From positions 799,001 through 863,000 of the forward strand of contig JAFBJZ010000620.1 of the NCBI GenBank assembly GCA_016785225.1: a stretch of 64,000 bases of DNA, read 5' to 3'. The DNA comes from Psettodes erumei. Taxonomy: Eukaryota; Chordata; Actinopteri; Pleuronectiformes; Psettodidae. Below are positions 25,964-39,205 of the stretch, piece by piece. Positions within the stretch are counted from its first letter, which is position 1. Every line of letters begins with the position of its first letter. The notes beneath the pieces are model-generated. The model had not been told where the DNA came from. It saw only the letters and a list, made by a program, of their open reading frames with translations, and ran no database searches. The position numbers and the translations under genes were made by a program.

Positions 25964-28900
25964 ACACTCACACATCCTCATAGGAGACGTACACAACACC
26001 CGGCCACTTCCCCCGGGTCCAGGTCTCAGCAGTAGGAGACCACGCAGAGCGTCCCACACGACCATCCAAACCCCCAAACCTCCCACAGACACAAATGGGT
26101 TCCTCTGCAGGCTCCTCTCCTTATCCCACCAATAGACCACGTGAAGTAATTTTAGTTTGTGCGTATAATCTCATATTTGAGGTTCTGATTGTAGTCGACG
26201 GTTGGATCATGAGTCCAGATCTTCAGGTCTTGGGTCTCCCTTTTCTCGTAATCATGGTTCCACAAACACTCTTCTGTCTGTGCAGTATCGACACAATTAC
26301 CCGCCTGTCGATATAATGTTCTGTCATCCGGTGAAATGTAAACTCCTACGCTCGGGGCGACAGACTCGCCCACAGTCGGAGAGAAACCCTGTAGATTAAA
26401 GTGAGTGGTTCTGTCCCACTGTGTCGAATGCACCGGTTCCGGTAAGTTCCTGGCAGAATGTTCACACGTTCTAACTGGTGACGTATTTACGGAGTAAAAC
26501 AGATTTGCTTTAGAAGTGGTTTTATTTGAAAATCTATTAAGAGAATCTATTAAGGAGTGGGGCATTATTCTGGATGATTCTAATCCTGCCCTGCGCTTTC
26601 AACACTCCAAATTAAAAAGCTCGCTCTCATCTCCGGGTTTATTGCTGCGCCTGAACGTGATGTCGGTTTTTTAAATGACTCCCGCCCAATCGTCCCCATC
26701 GTTCCTCTCCTCTCCGCCCCCCCCTCCACACCCTCCACCCCCCCACCCCTCCGTCGGCTCTGGGACTTTTGGACGGGACGTGGAGTGGCTCCGTTCACAA
26801 GAGGCTCACAATGTGTGTGATCCAGGAAGTGATTTCGTGGATCAATTTCGATCGATTTCTGAGTCATGGTTCCCCACATCACCTCTCTTCTCCATCTTCC
26901 TCCAGCCGGTGACCAACAACAACCCGTGGATGCTGCTCTACTTCATCTCCTTCCTCCTCATCGTCAGCTTCTTCGTCCTCAACATGTTCGTGGGCGTGGT
27001 GGTGGAGAACTTCCACAAGTGTCGGCAGCACCAGGAGGTGGAGGAGGCGCGGCGCCGCGAGGAGAAACGCCAGCGACGCATGGAGAAGAAGAGGAGAAGT
27101 AAGGGGGGGGTGCTTTAAATCCCAGGAAGGAGGAGAGATGGGAGGAAATAAGGAAGGATGTGAGGGTGGAGGACAGATGGGTGGAAGGAGGAGAGTAATG
27201 TCTGGGGACGGAGGAACATGGAACAGGTGAATTATAACGTAAAAGAGTAAATCTAATTTCTTCTCACAAACGTTTGCCTTTTAGAACATATTTTACATCT
27301 TTTTTTTTTTTTCTTTCCGTCTCATACCGATTCATCCGGCCCATCCCGCCGGGGATTCCTGGGTAAAATCCAAATGGCGCGAGTCCAAGTCTTGTAATGC
27401 GATGCTTCATGCAACGCGAGTCATTATTTCAACTGGTTCAAAACTACTTAACCTCCTTCACACGTTTGCCAAATGTTTCCTCTCTCTTTTAGCCCCGAAA
27501 ATAAACCGCCCACTTGTTTGGCCTCCCTGTGGGCGTCTCACCCCCGCAGTGAATCTTTCCTCACCCCTTCTTTCACCTCCCCCCCCCCCCCTCCAGAGGC
27601 CCAGAAGCTGCCCTACTACGCCTCGTACGGCCGCGCCCGCCTGGCCATCCACACCCTGTGCACCAGCCACTACCTGGACTTGGTCATCACCTTCATCATC
27701 TGCATCAACGTCATCACCATGTCCCTGGAGCACTACAGCCAACCGCAGGTGAGCGCGGCGGGGGTAGGCGGGGGTAGGTGGGGGTTGGTGGGGGTAGGCG
27801 GGTGCTGCACGGAGACTTGTTGAAGGGCTTTTGCACCATCTGGTTGTTTTGGGGGGTTTTTTCGGTGGGCGCTCCCAGAGGCCGGCTGCCAACCTGCTGC
27901 TCTGAATCAGCAGCAGAAACAGCCGGAGCTGCTCCGGCAGATTGGGGCGTCGTTACGTAGAAGTGTTTCTCCCAGGCTCCAGAGACGGAAATAAAATCAG
28001 TGGGAAAGTAAACCTCATACCTCCATAAGGTAGAACGACCTTGTGACCTTTGAATTAATGCGGCGCTCTTCTGTTTGACCGGTGAATCAGAGAAACGTTC
28101 CTCCCCTGTCAGTCAGACACGATTTACTCTCATCTCATGGAGATTCTCCGACAAGTCACTTTTTGTCCTGCTTTGATGAAAATCAGTGATTCTCTGTCTT
28201 CCTCCCTCGTTTTTTTTTTTTTATGCACGTTTGAGCAACAAACTCATTCATGAAATCATAAACCGTGACCAGAGAAGCGGTCTTGAGGCGAACAGAGGAT
28301 CATTGGTTAGTTCATGACGGCTGAGATCAGAGATAGAAACAGGAAATGAGCTGTTCTTTTTTTTTTTGCTCTCTCCCCGCTGTCCCTCTCTAACCCCTGT
28401 TTCTCTCCCAGTCTCTGGAGACCACGCTCAAATACTGCAACTACTTCTTCACCTCCACCTTCGTGATCGAGGCCTCTCTGAAGCTGGTGGCCTTCGGCTT
28501 TCGACGCTTCTTCAGGGACAGGTACGGCGGGGCCGCCCGACTCCTCCCGTTTTGATGAATGTGCCGTCAGAAACGGAACTGGAGCCGGTGCTGCACATTC
28601 AGCTCGTAGCTTTTATAGCAGCGGGCGTATAAACTCTCCTCCAGGGGATCTAACGAGTCCTCGGGGAAAACCCTCATCCGCACGTCACGTTCGGAAGTTC
28701 CTCAAAAGAAGTTCTCGTCTTCGCAGCTTCTCCGGGTCCGCTCTGATCGCCGCACGACGCGCAGTGTTGGGTATCGGCGTGACCTGAGCGCCCGGCCTGC
28801 GCTGCTGCAGAAAAATTTTAATAGATTTCTATATCTGCACCCAGCACCTGCCCAGTCGCGGCCTCCTGCACAGGCCTGTGGAGCAGCTGCGGCAGCGAAT

Positions 28901-30240
28901 ATCATCTGAGTTTCCCCACTATGTAGATTTTATTAGCGCAGCCTCCCATCCCTTTTTAGAGTTGTGGGTGTGCTGCAGGAAATTGCTGTTGGTTTATTCC
29001 TGCCCCCTCCTTTCTTTGCCAAATTATATCTTCCGAGCTATTTTTAATGCTCCCTGCCCGTCTCACTCTTCCTCTCTTTCATTTACAGCCATTTTTATTC
29101 ATTCTGTCCTTCGTTATAATTTACGTCTCTGAGCCTTTGTCTTCTACCACCTTCCCGCTCTCACGTGTTTTTCGAAAAACTCGGTTTTTATGAGGCCAAC
29201 CCGTTTTTTTTTTTGTTGTTGTTGGTTTTTTTTTCTTTGTGCCAGTTCCGCTGTTCTGGAACTGAGATACGATCTATCTGCCGAGTTCCAGCGACTGTGC
29301 AGGAACACACCCCAGGCAGCGACTTTGCGGTAAACTGAGTTAAAAAAGAAACTTCGTGAGACTGCCGTCGCACCGCGGCTCAGACGGAGGCGGGTTTTGA
29401 CAGGGCGTCTCTCACAGCCGCGGCTCCGGGCCACGTCAAACGAGTTAGTCTGCACGTGGAGGGCCGCTCGTCTTTGAAAGCGAGACACCTGTAACTCAGG
29501 TGCGTGACAGGCAGCCGTGACTCAGCGGGCGTCGCACGGAGCCGCCGCATCCTCGGGGGCAAGACGCCAAGCCCCAGTTGCTTCGTAATATAAAATGTAA
29601 TGGTCATACGACTAAGTGAATCGTAACCTTTGGGAAGGAAAATGAAAATATGGGGAGAGGTTTGCACTTCAGTTCTGCCGACGTCACCCTGTTTGTAGCC
29701 TCCACCTTTTGGATTACGGAACAAATCGATCATTTTCTCCATCATCTTATCGGCAGTCGATTTCCTCAGATGGCGCGGGGTTTGTTTAGACGCTCAAATG
29801 TCACGTAGCTTCAGAGCGTGTTTTCTAAAGGGCAGATATTTAGCCTAATGTACCACTGAAGCACATCTGTCGTTGACCAATAGATAATCTGGGATTATCC
29901 ATGGGTCGACTAGAACGCCCGGAATAAAGTTTTGTAACGACCCTGAAACGACGGCGGACGAGCGAACAAACGGGAAGCAGCGTTTCCTCGTCTGTCTCAT
30001 TTGCATCGCAGTGAAAGTGCGAACATGCGTCTTCACGTGGAGGAGCGGGCCTGCCGGTAACGGCGGGACGTTTCCCGCGCTCCTGCCACGTCACTCATGG
30101 GAGAATAACGCGAATCCTGCATGAAGTCGACGCAGAACATTAATATTCATGTAGAAATTAACATAACACAGACCCTGGTGAGTGCAGCTTCACTTCACTT
30201 CGGCTAAATTCTGCAGATTATGTTGGATTAAAAACTCATC

Positions 30241-30275
<35 letters not shown>

Positions 30276-30428
30276 GGTGGAACCAGCTGGACCTGGCCAT
30301 TGTGCTGCTGTCGGTGATGGGCATCACCCTGGAGGAGATCGAGATCAACGCCTCCCTCCCCATCAACCCCACCATCATCAGGATCATGAGGGTGCTCAGG
30401 ATAGCACGAGGTACACACACACACACAG

Positions 30429-30467
<39 letters not shown>

Positions 30468-31030
30468 TCCTGCCTTCGTGTTGTTGGGACGAGTTTCTGG
30501 GACGAGCTCTCTGGGCGGCGCCGGCTCCTCTTAACTTCACTCTGAGGAGGATAAAGGCTAATTACACCGATCTCGCTAAACCCCCCCCCGTGGCCTCGCC
30601 CTCTGCCCTCTGTAATACTGCCCCCGCGCCGCCGAGCGGACCCCGTGGGGGGTAATATGCCAATTAAGCAGCAGCCCGGTGGTAATTAACAAGCAAGTGG
30701 GGTATTTGATGATGGTGACTGTTCTTTTTTCTTTAAACCATGGCGTGTGAATGTTAACGAACACGTGTTGAGACAGAATATTAACATGTTTTTACGTCAG
30801 TGGGGGTCGGATCCTCGTGTAAGCCCTCTGGGGGGCTTCACCGAGCCTTCGGACGGAGTTTGAGAGAAAGTTCTTACAGTGGCTGGATGATGTTATAGAG
30901 TGTGTGTGTACACCCCCCACACACACACACACACACGTGTCCCCTCCAATACCCCCCCGAGAGAGGTCCATCTCCCTGGAGGTCTTATTTTCTGAGCGGG
31001 CCCCTGCTGCTGTTCCCCATCCAGAATCCA

Positions 31031-31070
<40 letters not shown>

Positions 31071-31085
31071 CCCAACCCCCCCCAC

Positions 31086-31116
<31 letters not shown>

Positions 31117-31308
31117 GCACACACCCGCTCTGGGCCACATCGTCAGCCATGTTCATCCAGAAATTGGACCGCTGGGAATTGTGGAGAGTCTCTAATGGAG
31201 AGTCGGGAAACCTATTCCAAGTATCGATCGTTTGTTATCTCTCTCCTCCTCTTCCTCATGGTGCCTCTTAGCTATCTTGACTGCACCCCCTCCCACACAC
31301 ACACACAC

Positions 31309-31358
<50 letters not shown>

Positions 31359-31475
31359 CACCCCCCTCCGTCTCCATGGCGTCTTTTGCGTTTTCTACCC
31401 CCGTGTGTGTCACTTTCTCTCGCTCTGTAGGTGTCTCCTGCTGTTTATCACAGCGAACGCACACGTCTGAAGTGT

Positions 31476-31507
<32 letters not shown>

Positions 31508-31654
31508 TACACTGTGTGGATGTCACAGTTGTCTGTGCTCTCTCTCTCTCTCTCTCTCTCTCTCCAGTGTTGAAGTTGTTGAAAATGGCCACTGGGATGA
31601 GAGCGCTGCTGGACACAGTGGTCCAGGCTCTTCCTCAGGTATGCATCACCTTAA

Positions 31655-31727
<73 letters not shown>

Positions 31728-34700
31728 CAGACCTGCTCCCTGAGCTTATCACAAGGACGCACAGGAGTTAATTAACATTTGATAAACGGCCGGCGTCGAC
31801 AGAAGCTCCCTGAGAGTTATGACTTTCAGGAAGTCGGGCTGTGACTGTATTTTTGCCCCCCCCCCCCACATTAATGCCCCAGAGGAAAAAAAAAAATCCT
31901 CTGGGGCATTAATTTAAGATGTCTCATATTCCCACCTTTTGTTAATGAGACACGAGCAGCTAAAAGTTAAAAGTTTTTTTTATTCTTTAACCTTTACTCA
32001 GAGTCTCACATAGTACATCATCGTTCCTGCCTGTCCTGGAATTTGCGGATTACTGCGGAATTTCTCACAGCCGGGGAATCTGGGGAAGTTTAATGGCTCT
32101 CGAGTGAACTTTTCATAAACGGGGAACCTCAGTCCGATCCAGTTTTACTCGTAAAGAACCGGTTCATTTCAGCTGTTTCCCGTCACCTGTTGCTTCAAGA
32201 CAGATTACACCTCCAGAAAGGATTTTAGTTTTATTTTTTTCCCAGATAAACGATAATGAAGTGGTCCAGCTGATCACCGGGGGGACGGTGATGTTTTTGA
32301 CGGGTTTTAGGACGACGACGGACGGATTCATTCAGAATTTATTTTCTTGCGTGTGAGGGGAAAAAACACAGAAAACATCTCCTGGTGCCAGGAGATGCCG
32401 GTTACCTGGCAACCTCGCCGTGTCAACGAGACCCCGGGAAACTTATGCCGGCGCGGCTCCGGTGCACGCAGAAACGCCACAACAGCACAGGGCTCTGCCG
32501 CCTCCTCCTCCTCCTCCTCCTCCTCCTCCTCCTCCTCGCACGATGAAGCTCCAAATCCTTTTTCTTTTGTTCAGTGTGAGCGAACCGGAGGAAAACGCAC
32601 TAATGGATGTGGACCCGGCCGCTCGCCTCAGAACAGCTCTTTATTAAAGACATTTGTAATGGAGCGGTTCTGCCGCGGCCCGATCCGAATGTTCCCGCCC
32701 CCCCGTGGATGTGGAAAAGGCGCGAGTGTCCAGAGGCGCGCAGATACATGCATTAAGGAAATAAACAGGAGCTCGCACACGGAGGTGAAATTACAGTCGC
32801 ACAACCCCCCCCCCCAGATCAATAATCTCTTTTTCCATCCACTCCCACATTTCATTGGTTTGTTTTTTGTCTCAGTGGAGAATTTTCTTGCTTGATTTTT
32901 ATTTTTATTAACAGTCCAACAGTATCGTCACCTGTTTTAACATTAAAACAGGCCCCCCCCATGCCTTCAGTCATCTTCGTCCCGGTCCCACTTCCCCCTC
33001 AGAACATTTGAACCCGTCTGTCTGTAAGAGATTTGTTCTTTGTCAAGTGGTTGTAACGACCTCTGGCGTGTCACTGTGACCCGCTTCGGCGTTTTCCCGC
33101 TAAACTTCGTCAGATGAGGCAGAAAAAGAAAAGTTCTGCAGGTCAGCTCAGCTCAGGAGACATCGAGATGGCTCCGGCCCAGTGACGCTTGTTTCTCACA
33201 CCGAGGCGTCCCTCCTTTCGTGGTTTTTTTTTCTCCTCTCTCCGCTCGGGTGGGTTTCAGTTACACCCTGCAAACTGCTTCGGGGCGAGTCGCGGCACTT
33301 TTAATATCCACGAGGCGGGGGAGCTTCCCTCCCGACCCAACGCCAGATGTGAGTCGACACAGGTGTGAGTTATCGTTTGTGTGCGACAGGTGGGGAACCT
33401 GGGCCTCCTCTTCATGCTGCTCTTCTTCATCTACGCCGCCCTGGGGGTGGAGCTGTTCGGCGAGCTGGGTAAGCGCCGGCGATCCTCAACCTACCGTGCG
33501 TTACATTACGTTTAGTTGACAGGCCTTTGCCCCCCCCCCAGTGTGCAACGCCGACTACCCCTGCGAGGGGATGAGCCGCCACGCCACCTTCGAAAATTTC
33601 GGCATGGCCTTCCTCACGCTCTTCCAGGTCTCCACCGGCGACAACTGGAACGGCATCATGAAGGTTTGCTTATCTCCTGCAACGCTTTCACGTTTGTTAT
33701 TTCCGACGAGATAACATCATCGCTGGTTGAACGAGAACTTTGGTTTTGATCTTAGTAATCAACGGGTTAATCGATATTTTAAGATGCAGGATCTGTTCTT
33801 TTGATATCAGCTGATGGATCTTCACCCACCTCCCCAAATCCTCGCTCCTCCTCCTCCTTTTTTGACTCGCCTTCCTCTCCCGTTCACCAGGACACGCTGA
33901 GGGAGTGTCCCCCGGGCCGGCCGGGCGGCGACTACGGCTGCCACGCCGGGCTCCAGTTCATCTCTCCGATGTACTTCGTCTCCTTCGTGCTCACGGCGCA
34001 GTTCGTCCTGATCAACGTGGTGGTGGCCGTGCTCATGAAGCACCTGGACGACTCCAACAAGGAGGCGCAGGAGGACGCCGAGATGGACGCCGAGATCGAG
34101 CTGGAGCTGGCCCAGGGAGGCCTCTGCTGCATGATGGGGGGCATCGGGGCCATCGCTGGGGCGCCGGGCGGCGGCGGCACCGTGAGCGGGGCCGGCGTTG
34201 GCGGAGGAGCGTCCGGCGCGCTTACGACTGGGGCGATCGGAGGTCCGGCCGGCGGGGTGATGGCGACGCTGCGGGATGGAGGAGGAGGCGGTGGCGGCGG
34301 CGGCGGCAGTGGCGTAGTTCATGACGTGCACCATCGATGTCGGCTGTATTCTCCAGCTCAGGTGGGATTTTACGTTTTATTGCACGTTGAGCTTAAGAGA
34401 AAACAAGACTAATGTTTAAATGTGCTCTCGTTCCTCAGCTCCCTGATTGCTGCTTCTCAAACAGCGAGTTAGTACAAGCTGCGCGTGTAATCACGCTAAA
34501 ATTATAACACCTGCAGATGAGAACAGGTATTTTTAGAAGCGAGCTCGCCGAGGCAGAGCGAAAGCGACGGGTAAATAAACAAAGAAAAAAAAAAAGAGGA
34601 GAGGAGAAATCGGGAAATATTAAAGAAATATGAGAGCAGGACAGAGGTGAGTTTGACTCATTTTCTGGCGGCGCCCGCCGAGCGTTCACTCCTTGACATC

Positions 34701-36456
34701 GGCTCGACCGCGGCGACGGGTCAACGGGGAGGCGGCTTGTTAAGACGCGACCGCTGACTCGGTGAAGACGTTGCTCATGTGGCGTTAATCCGAGTTCAGG
34801 AAACACTTAGCTTTGAACTCATTTCCCAACATCACACACGAGTGGCCGACCCCAACGTCTTCACAAGTCACGTATTGGAGCACGCCCCCGCCGGGCTCGT
34901 CGCTTTGTCCAATCGCTAATAACCCCCAAACTGTCAAAGTAAGCAGATCTGTGTTGAGCACAGACGAGAAGCTAACGGAATCAAATCAAGGAATCAGATC
35001 AAATTCTTTCCATACCACATGAAGTAAACTGAAGCGTCGACCCACCGTGACATCACCCGCTGACTTGCGGGCTGCTGTTCTGATGCCTTGAGTTTGGCTT
35101 GGCTTCTTGAACCCGGACGTGACCATATTTGGACGACAGGGCGGAGCTGGAGCGGAGCGAAGGGCGGATGAGACCGCTGAGAACGATATGCAATCGAAAC
35201 AATGGGCGGGTCGCCGTGCTACCTATCAATCGCACTGTGGCCACGCCCACTGCTTTCCATTCTTTTCCCCTCTAAATGGATCATAAACTCAGTATGAAAA
35301 TGTTGAGTGAGTGGCGTCGCCCCCTGGTGGTCAGTCAGGAGAAGACGGGTTTATGGCAGTTTAAGAGAATGTCTGCTTTTTTACGGTTTGTAACTGCCCC
35401 CCCCCACCCCACGGAGACAGGAAGGCCGTGTTCTACATGAATGTATGGCTAATATCGAGTTTCTTCCTTTTGTTTCTGCTGATGATGAAGATTAATACTC
35501 GGCCGTAGGAGAAAAAAAGTTTTGTTCAAAGTTAAACGACATCTGGAGCGAGTGAATTCCCAGCCAAACAAAGAGAGCAGCACTATTCAGATCACCGCTG
35601 AATGATTCACGCTCGTTTGGAAAACGCTCGGCGACGCCAGCGGCGGATGGTGAATGGCGAACAAAAAGATTTTAGAGAGGAAAAAAAAGGCAATCAAGCG
35701 TCATTAGACGGACGCACGCCGGGCGTAATTAATGAGCGTGAAGTGAGAGAGGGGGGAAAGAAAAAAACAGTCAGTCAGTTTGACAGAAGCAGAAGAGCCA
35801 ACGATCCGTAACACAAAACAGAGTGGCAAGCTGCTGCACACACACGTGTGTCTTTGCTCAGGCCCACTCCACATTGGACCCATGGAGCAGCGTGCCGATT
35901 TCGTGACTGTTTTGGGTTTTGCATAATTCCCGGCGTTCCGAGGAGAACGGTGTTTGTCATGTACGGGGAGGTGTCGACCAATCAGCATGGAGGCTGTGAA
36001 TGTTCTCATTTGCCCAGGTCCTGGTTATCTCAAGGAAATTTTAATGGAAATCAACTGGACTTACTTTGTAGGTCTTGAATACGTTTCGCCTTCATCCTTT
36101 CTACACTTCTCAACGTCCAACGAGTCTCGTCACAACACAACAAAGTGCTAACGAAGTCCAAACTACCAACGGCAGTCGCTCGTGACCTTTGACACCAAAC
36201 CCTGGATCTCCACACCAGTTCGTCAGACCAGCAGGAAGTGATGAAGCCTCTTGGATGAGAGGCGAAACGTCTTCAAGACCTACAAAGTAAGTCCAGTGGA
36301 TTTCCATCAGCGTGGAGTTTTGTCAGGACAGCACAGAGTGTGGCAGCGATGCACAGTGTGTGTGGACAGCAGAAACCAGATGGCAGTGCAGTGAATCAAA
36401 CAAGGTCAAGGCCACCATTTACCACCACCAAGGCCCCCGGCTCAGCCGATCAATCA

Positions 36457-36518
<62 letters not shown>

Positions 36519-37150
36519 AGCCTCCCCAGCCACTCGAAACAATGTCTGACCGGCTATCGACTGCGTTCGCCCTCTTCACCTCGCACCCTTCGGCGGTATG
36601 ACTCTCGTGTGGAGAGAGCGCCGCATGAGGGGGGGGGGGGGAGCATTTTTCACTTTAGAGCGGAGACGGGAGCTAATGTGGAAAAACGTGACTCCAGAGA
36701 GAGAGAGAGAGCGACGCGTGAGACTGAAGACAAAAATGAAGAAGAGGAGGCCGATCTGCAGGCGAGGCGATGATGGTTACGTTTGGGGGGGTCGTCCTCG
36801 GCTACAAAGGGAGAAACTCAACCGCTAATTAACCACGGAGCCAAATGAAACAGCAGCTTTTTAAAAATACGTTTCCGCTCGAGCAATTCCTGCCGCCAAC
36901 TGCGTTTTCCTTCCTTTAACAGAGGAAACATACAAAATAACGCAACCGGTGAAAATGAAACCCGGTCGAGTTTTAACACCGTGCAAAGTGTAAAAATGTG
37001 TGACGCGGCGACGAGGCCTTGTCGTCGTCGGTGATCAGATTCAAACTTCATTAAAACAGGAAATGATATGAACAACTCGAGTTTTTCCTCACTGGAAACT
37101 TGAAGAGGCGCAATCATTGTGCTGATTGCAAACGGACCAAAAGGTCAACG

Positions 37151-37196
<46 letters not shown>

Positions 37197-37364
37197 GTGT
37201 GTGTTGCAGGAGAGCCAGTGGCTGGACAGCGTGTCCCTGCTGATAAAGGACTCCTTGGAAGGGGACATGATTGACAACCTCTCCGGCTCGGTTTTCCACC
37301 ACTACTGCTCTCCTCCCGTCTGCAAGGACTGCAAGAGTCACCCACAGGAGGTGAGTCGCACACA

Positions 37365-37403
<39 letters not shown>

Positions 37404-39108
37404 ACAACCTCTCTTTCCATGTAGCTAGCGAGCTATAAATAACCATCCAGAGAAGAAGGATGTTTTTAGTGGCGTCGTCTTCTTCATAAAGGCTTTTTTT
37501 TTGTTAAATACCAATGAGCGCTTTAATCGCCCCGCTCTGATGTTACTCACCCCTGCATGGGGAGCGGCGGCTTTGTCTTTTCCCCCTGTTGGATGTGCGG
37601 CCGGCTGCTTTTTCACCGCTTCTTCTCCCCCGTCCTTTCATCTACGCGTGCGTTCGTCGCCTCGCGGCCCGCGCTCCTCAAATAACAGCGAGTGGGAGCG
37701 ACACGAGGCGGCGTTTACGGCGCTCAGAGCAGGTGTCGTCGCTCCACTTCATGCTAATACAAACACATGCCAGACGCACACCCCCGTTTAAATGCACGTG
37801 TCTTTGAGAACGAAGAGCGAACCGCGGTGACGTTTGGGCACGGCGACACCTGCGGTTGTACCTTTTGTGCGCACACGTGTCGGGACCAGCTGTTGTGCGG
37901 TGATATGAGGATCCTCAAACTCTCACAGAGAACAGACGGTCCCACGGGTGGCACAGTGTATTTTAAAAGGGTAAGTGGTAACTATACTATGTATACTTCT
38001 ACTTCTACTACCACTACTTTTATTTTTTCCAGCAACATAAAACGCCACAGATACATCCACCCGCATTTCAGCGCTCGGGCCGCAACGTTAAAGCCTTAAT
38101 GGGTGGGAAGCCGGTGAGGGATCTACACCTCCCTGAGGAGGAGGAGGAGGAGGAGGGGGGGGAGGGGGAGGAGAAGGAGCTGCTGCTGTTCCATTCAGTT
38201 TCAGTAAATTTAATGCTGAAAAAAAGTCCAGTGCATTTGGGCCAATTAGAGAAATTAGGAAAGCTAATTGCACTCAGGTGCATTTACTGACCTGAGAAGA
38301 GAAATTGTAGATTTATAGTGTGGTGTTATAGGTGTTATATTGTCCTTGTGCGCCTCGTCTGCAGAAGTAAACATCTGCAGTGTGAGTAAATCTCATGAGC
38401 TCTCACCAAACCACACAGAGAGCATCAAACGTCAGCCCCGTGAATCCATCCCGCTGCCTCCGTATCCCCCGGTCAGTGTCGGATCAAACGTCTCATCCCA
38501 TCCACGTTGTTTGTTTAGCGCTAGAAAATTCACTTTATTCACACGTCAGATGGAGCTGGAAATAAATCCTCCTTACCAACACAAGATCAGAGCCTGAGCC
38601 GCCGCGATAATACGAAGAAATCAGTGGTAAAGATCTCTGCAGGTGAGAGGAAGTCAGTGTCAATATGCAGATTAGATTAGCCGTGCAATCTGGACACTGG
38701 AGGGTATTGCACAATATGACACTGACATTTCGGTGTCCTTGTCTTAAATGAGACATGTGTCCATCGATCGTGACATCATTGAGCAAAAGGCGCCGAGAAC
38801 CGGCTGAGGAAATCGAATCAAGTCTCATGATGTACAGTGTGCGCACGCAGCGGTGTATTTATAATCCAGTTTCACTCAAATCAGAGTCACATACATCTCA
38901 TTTGCTGCGAAGTATATAAAATGTAGAAATGACTGCATCCCGTGTTGTGTGTGTGTGTGTGGGGGGGGTGTAATCGTAAAAGTCCAGTTGTGAGTTTCGC
39001 CGGTTTCCGACACGTGAAGGCATCAGTCACATGTCAGAGCTGAAACCAATTTCAGCTCAGAGCAGAGGTGATCCCATGATTCCACTGAGCAGATTGCATA
39101 TTTCAATC

Positions 39109-39205
<97 letters not shown>

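Larger units (their letters stand above)
30411..31567 (+). other. cacna1i: cacna1i intron packed with microsatellites, 1.2 kb
   Basis: (CA)n 30413-30464, (CA)n 30918-30936, (GT)n 31033-31069, (CA)n 31090-31114, (CA)n 31294-31356, (CA)n 31477-31502 and (CT)n 31540-31564. Roughly a quarter of the intron is dinucleotide repeat. The (CT)n is the polypyrimidine tract of the next acceptor (CTCCAG). Confidence 0.8.
31639..33389 (+). other. cacna1i: cacna1i intron, 1.75 kb
   Basis: (CA)n 31655-31725, a perfect 17-bp inverted repeat (31870-31913), an X-box-like site (32401-32413) and (CCT)n 32500-32537. No exon seen. Confidence 0.7.
34362..37209 (+). other. cacna1i: cacna1i intron with transposon remnants, 2.85 kb
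   Basis: Contains the reverse copy of a dispersed repeat (about 35035-35350), a foldback element (36044-36307), (CA)n 36461-36515 and, at the 3' end, (GT)n 37152-37204 next to the TTGCAG acceptor. No exon seen. Confidence 0.75.

Noticed and set aside
35053..35250. Minus-strand frame MGVATVRLIGST..
   Set aside because: Translation of the dispersed repeat copy at 35035-35350.
36110..36307. Minus-strand frame MEIHWTYFVGLEDVSP..
   Set aside because: Lies in the foldback element arm; the peptide is a known type of repeat contamination in fish predictions.
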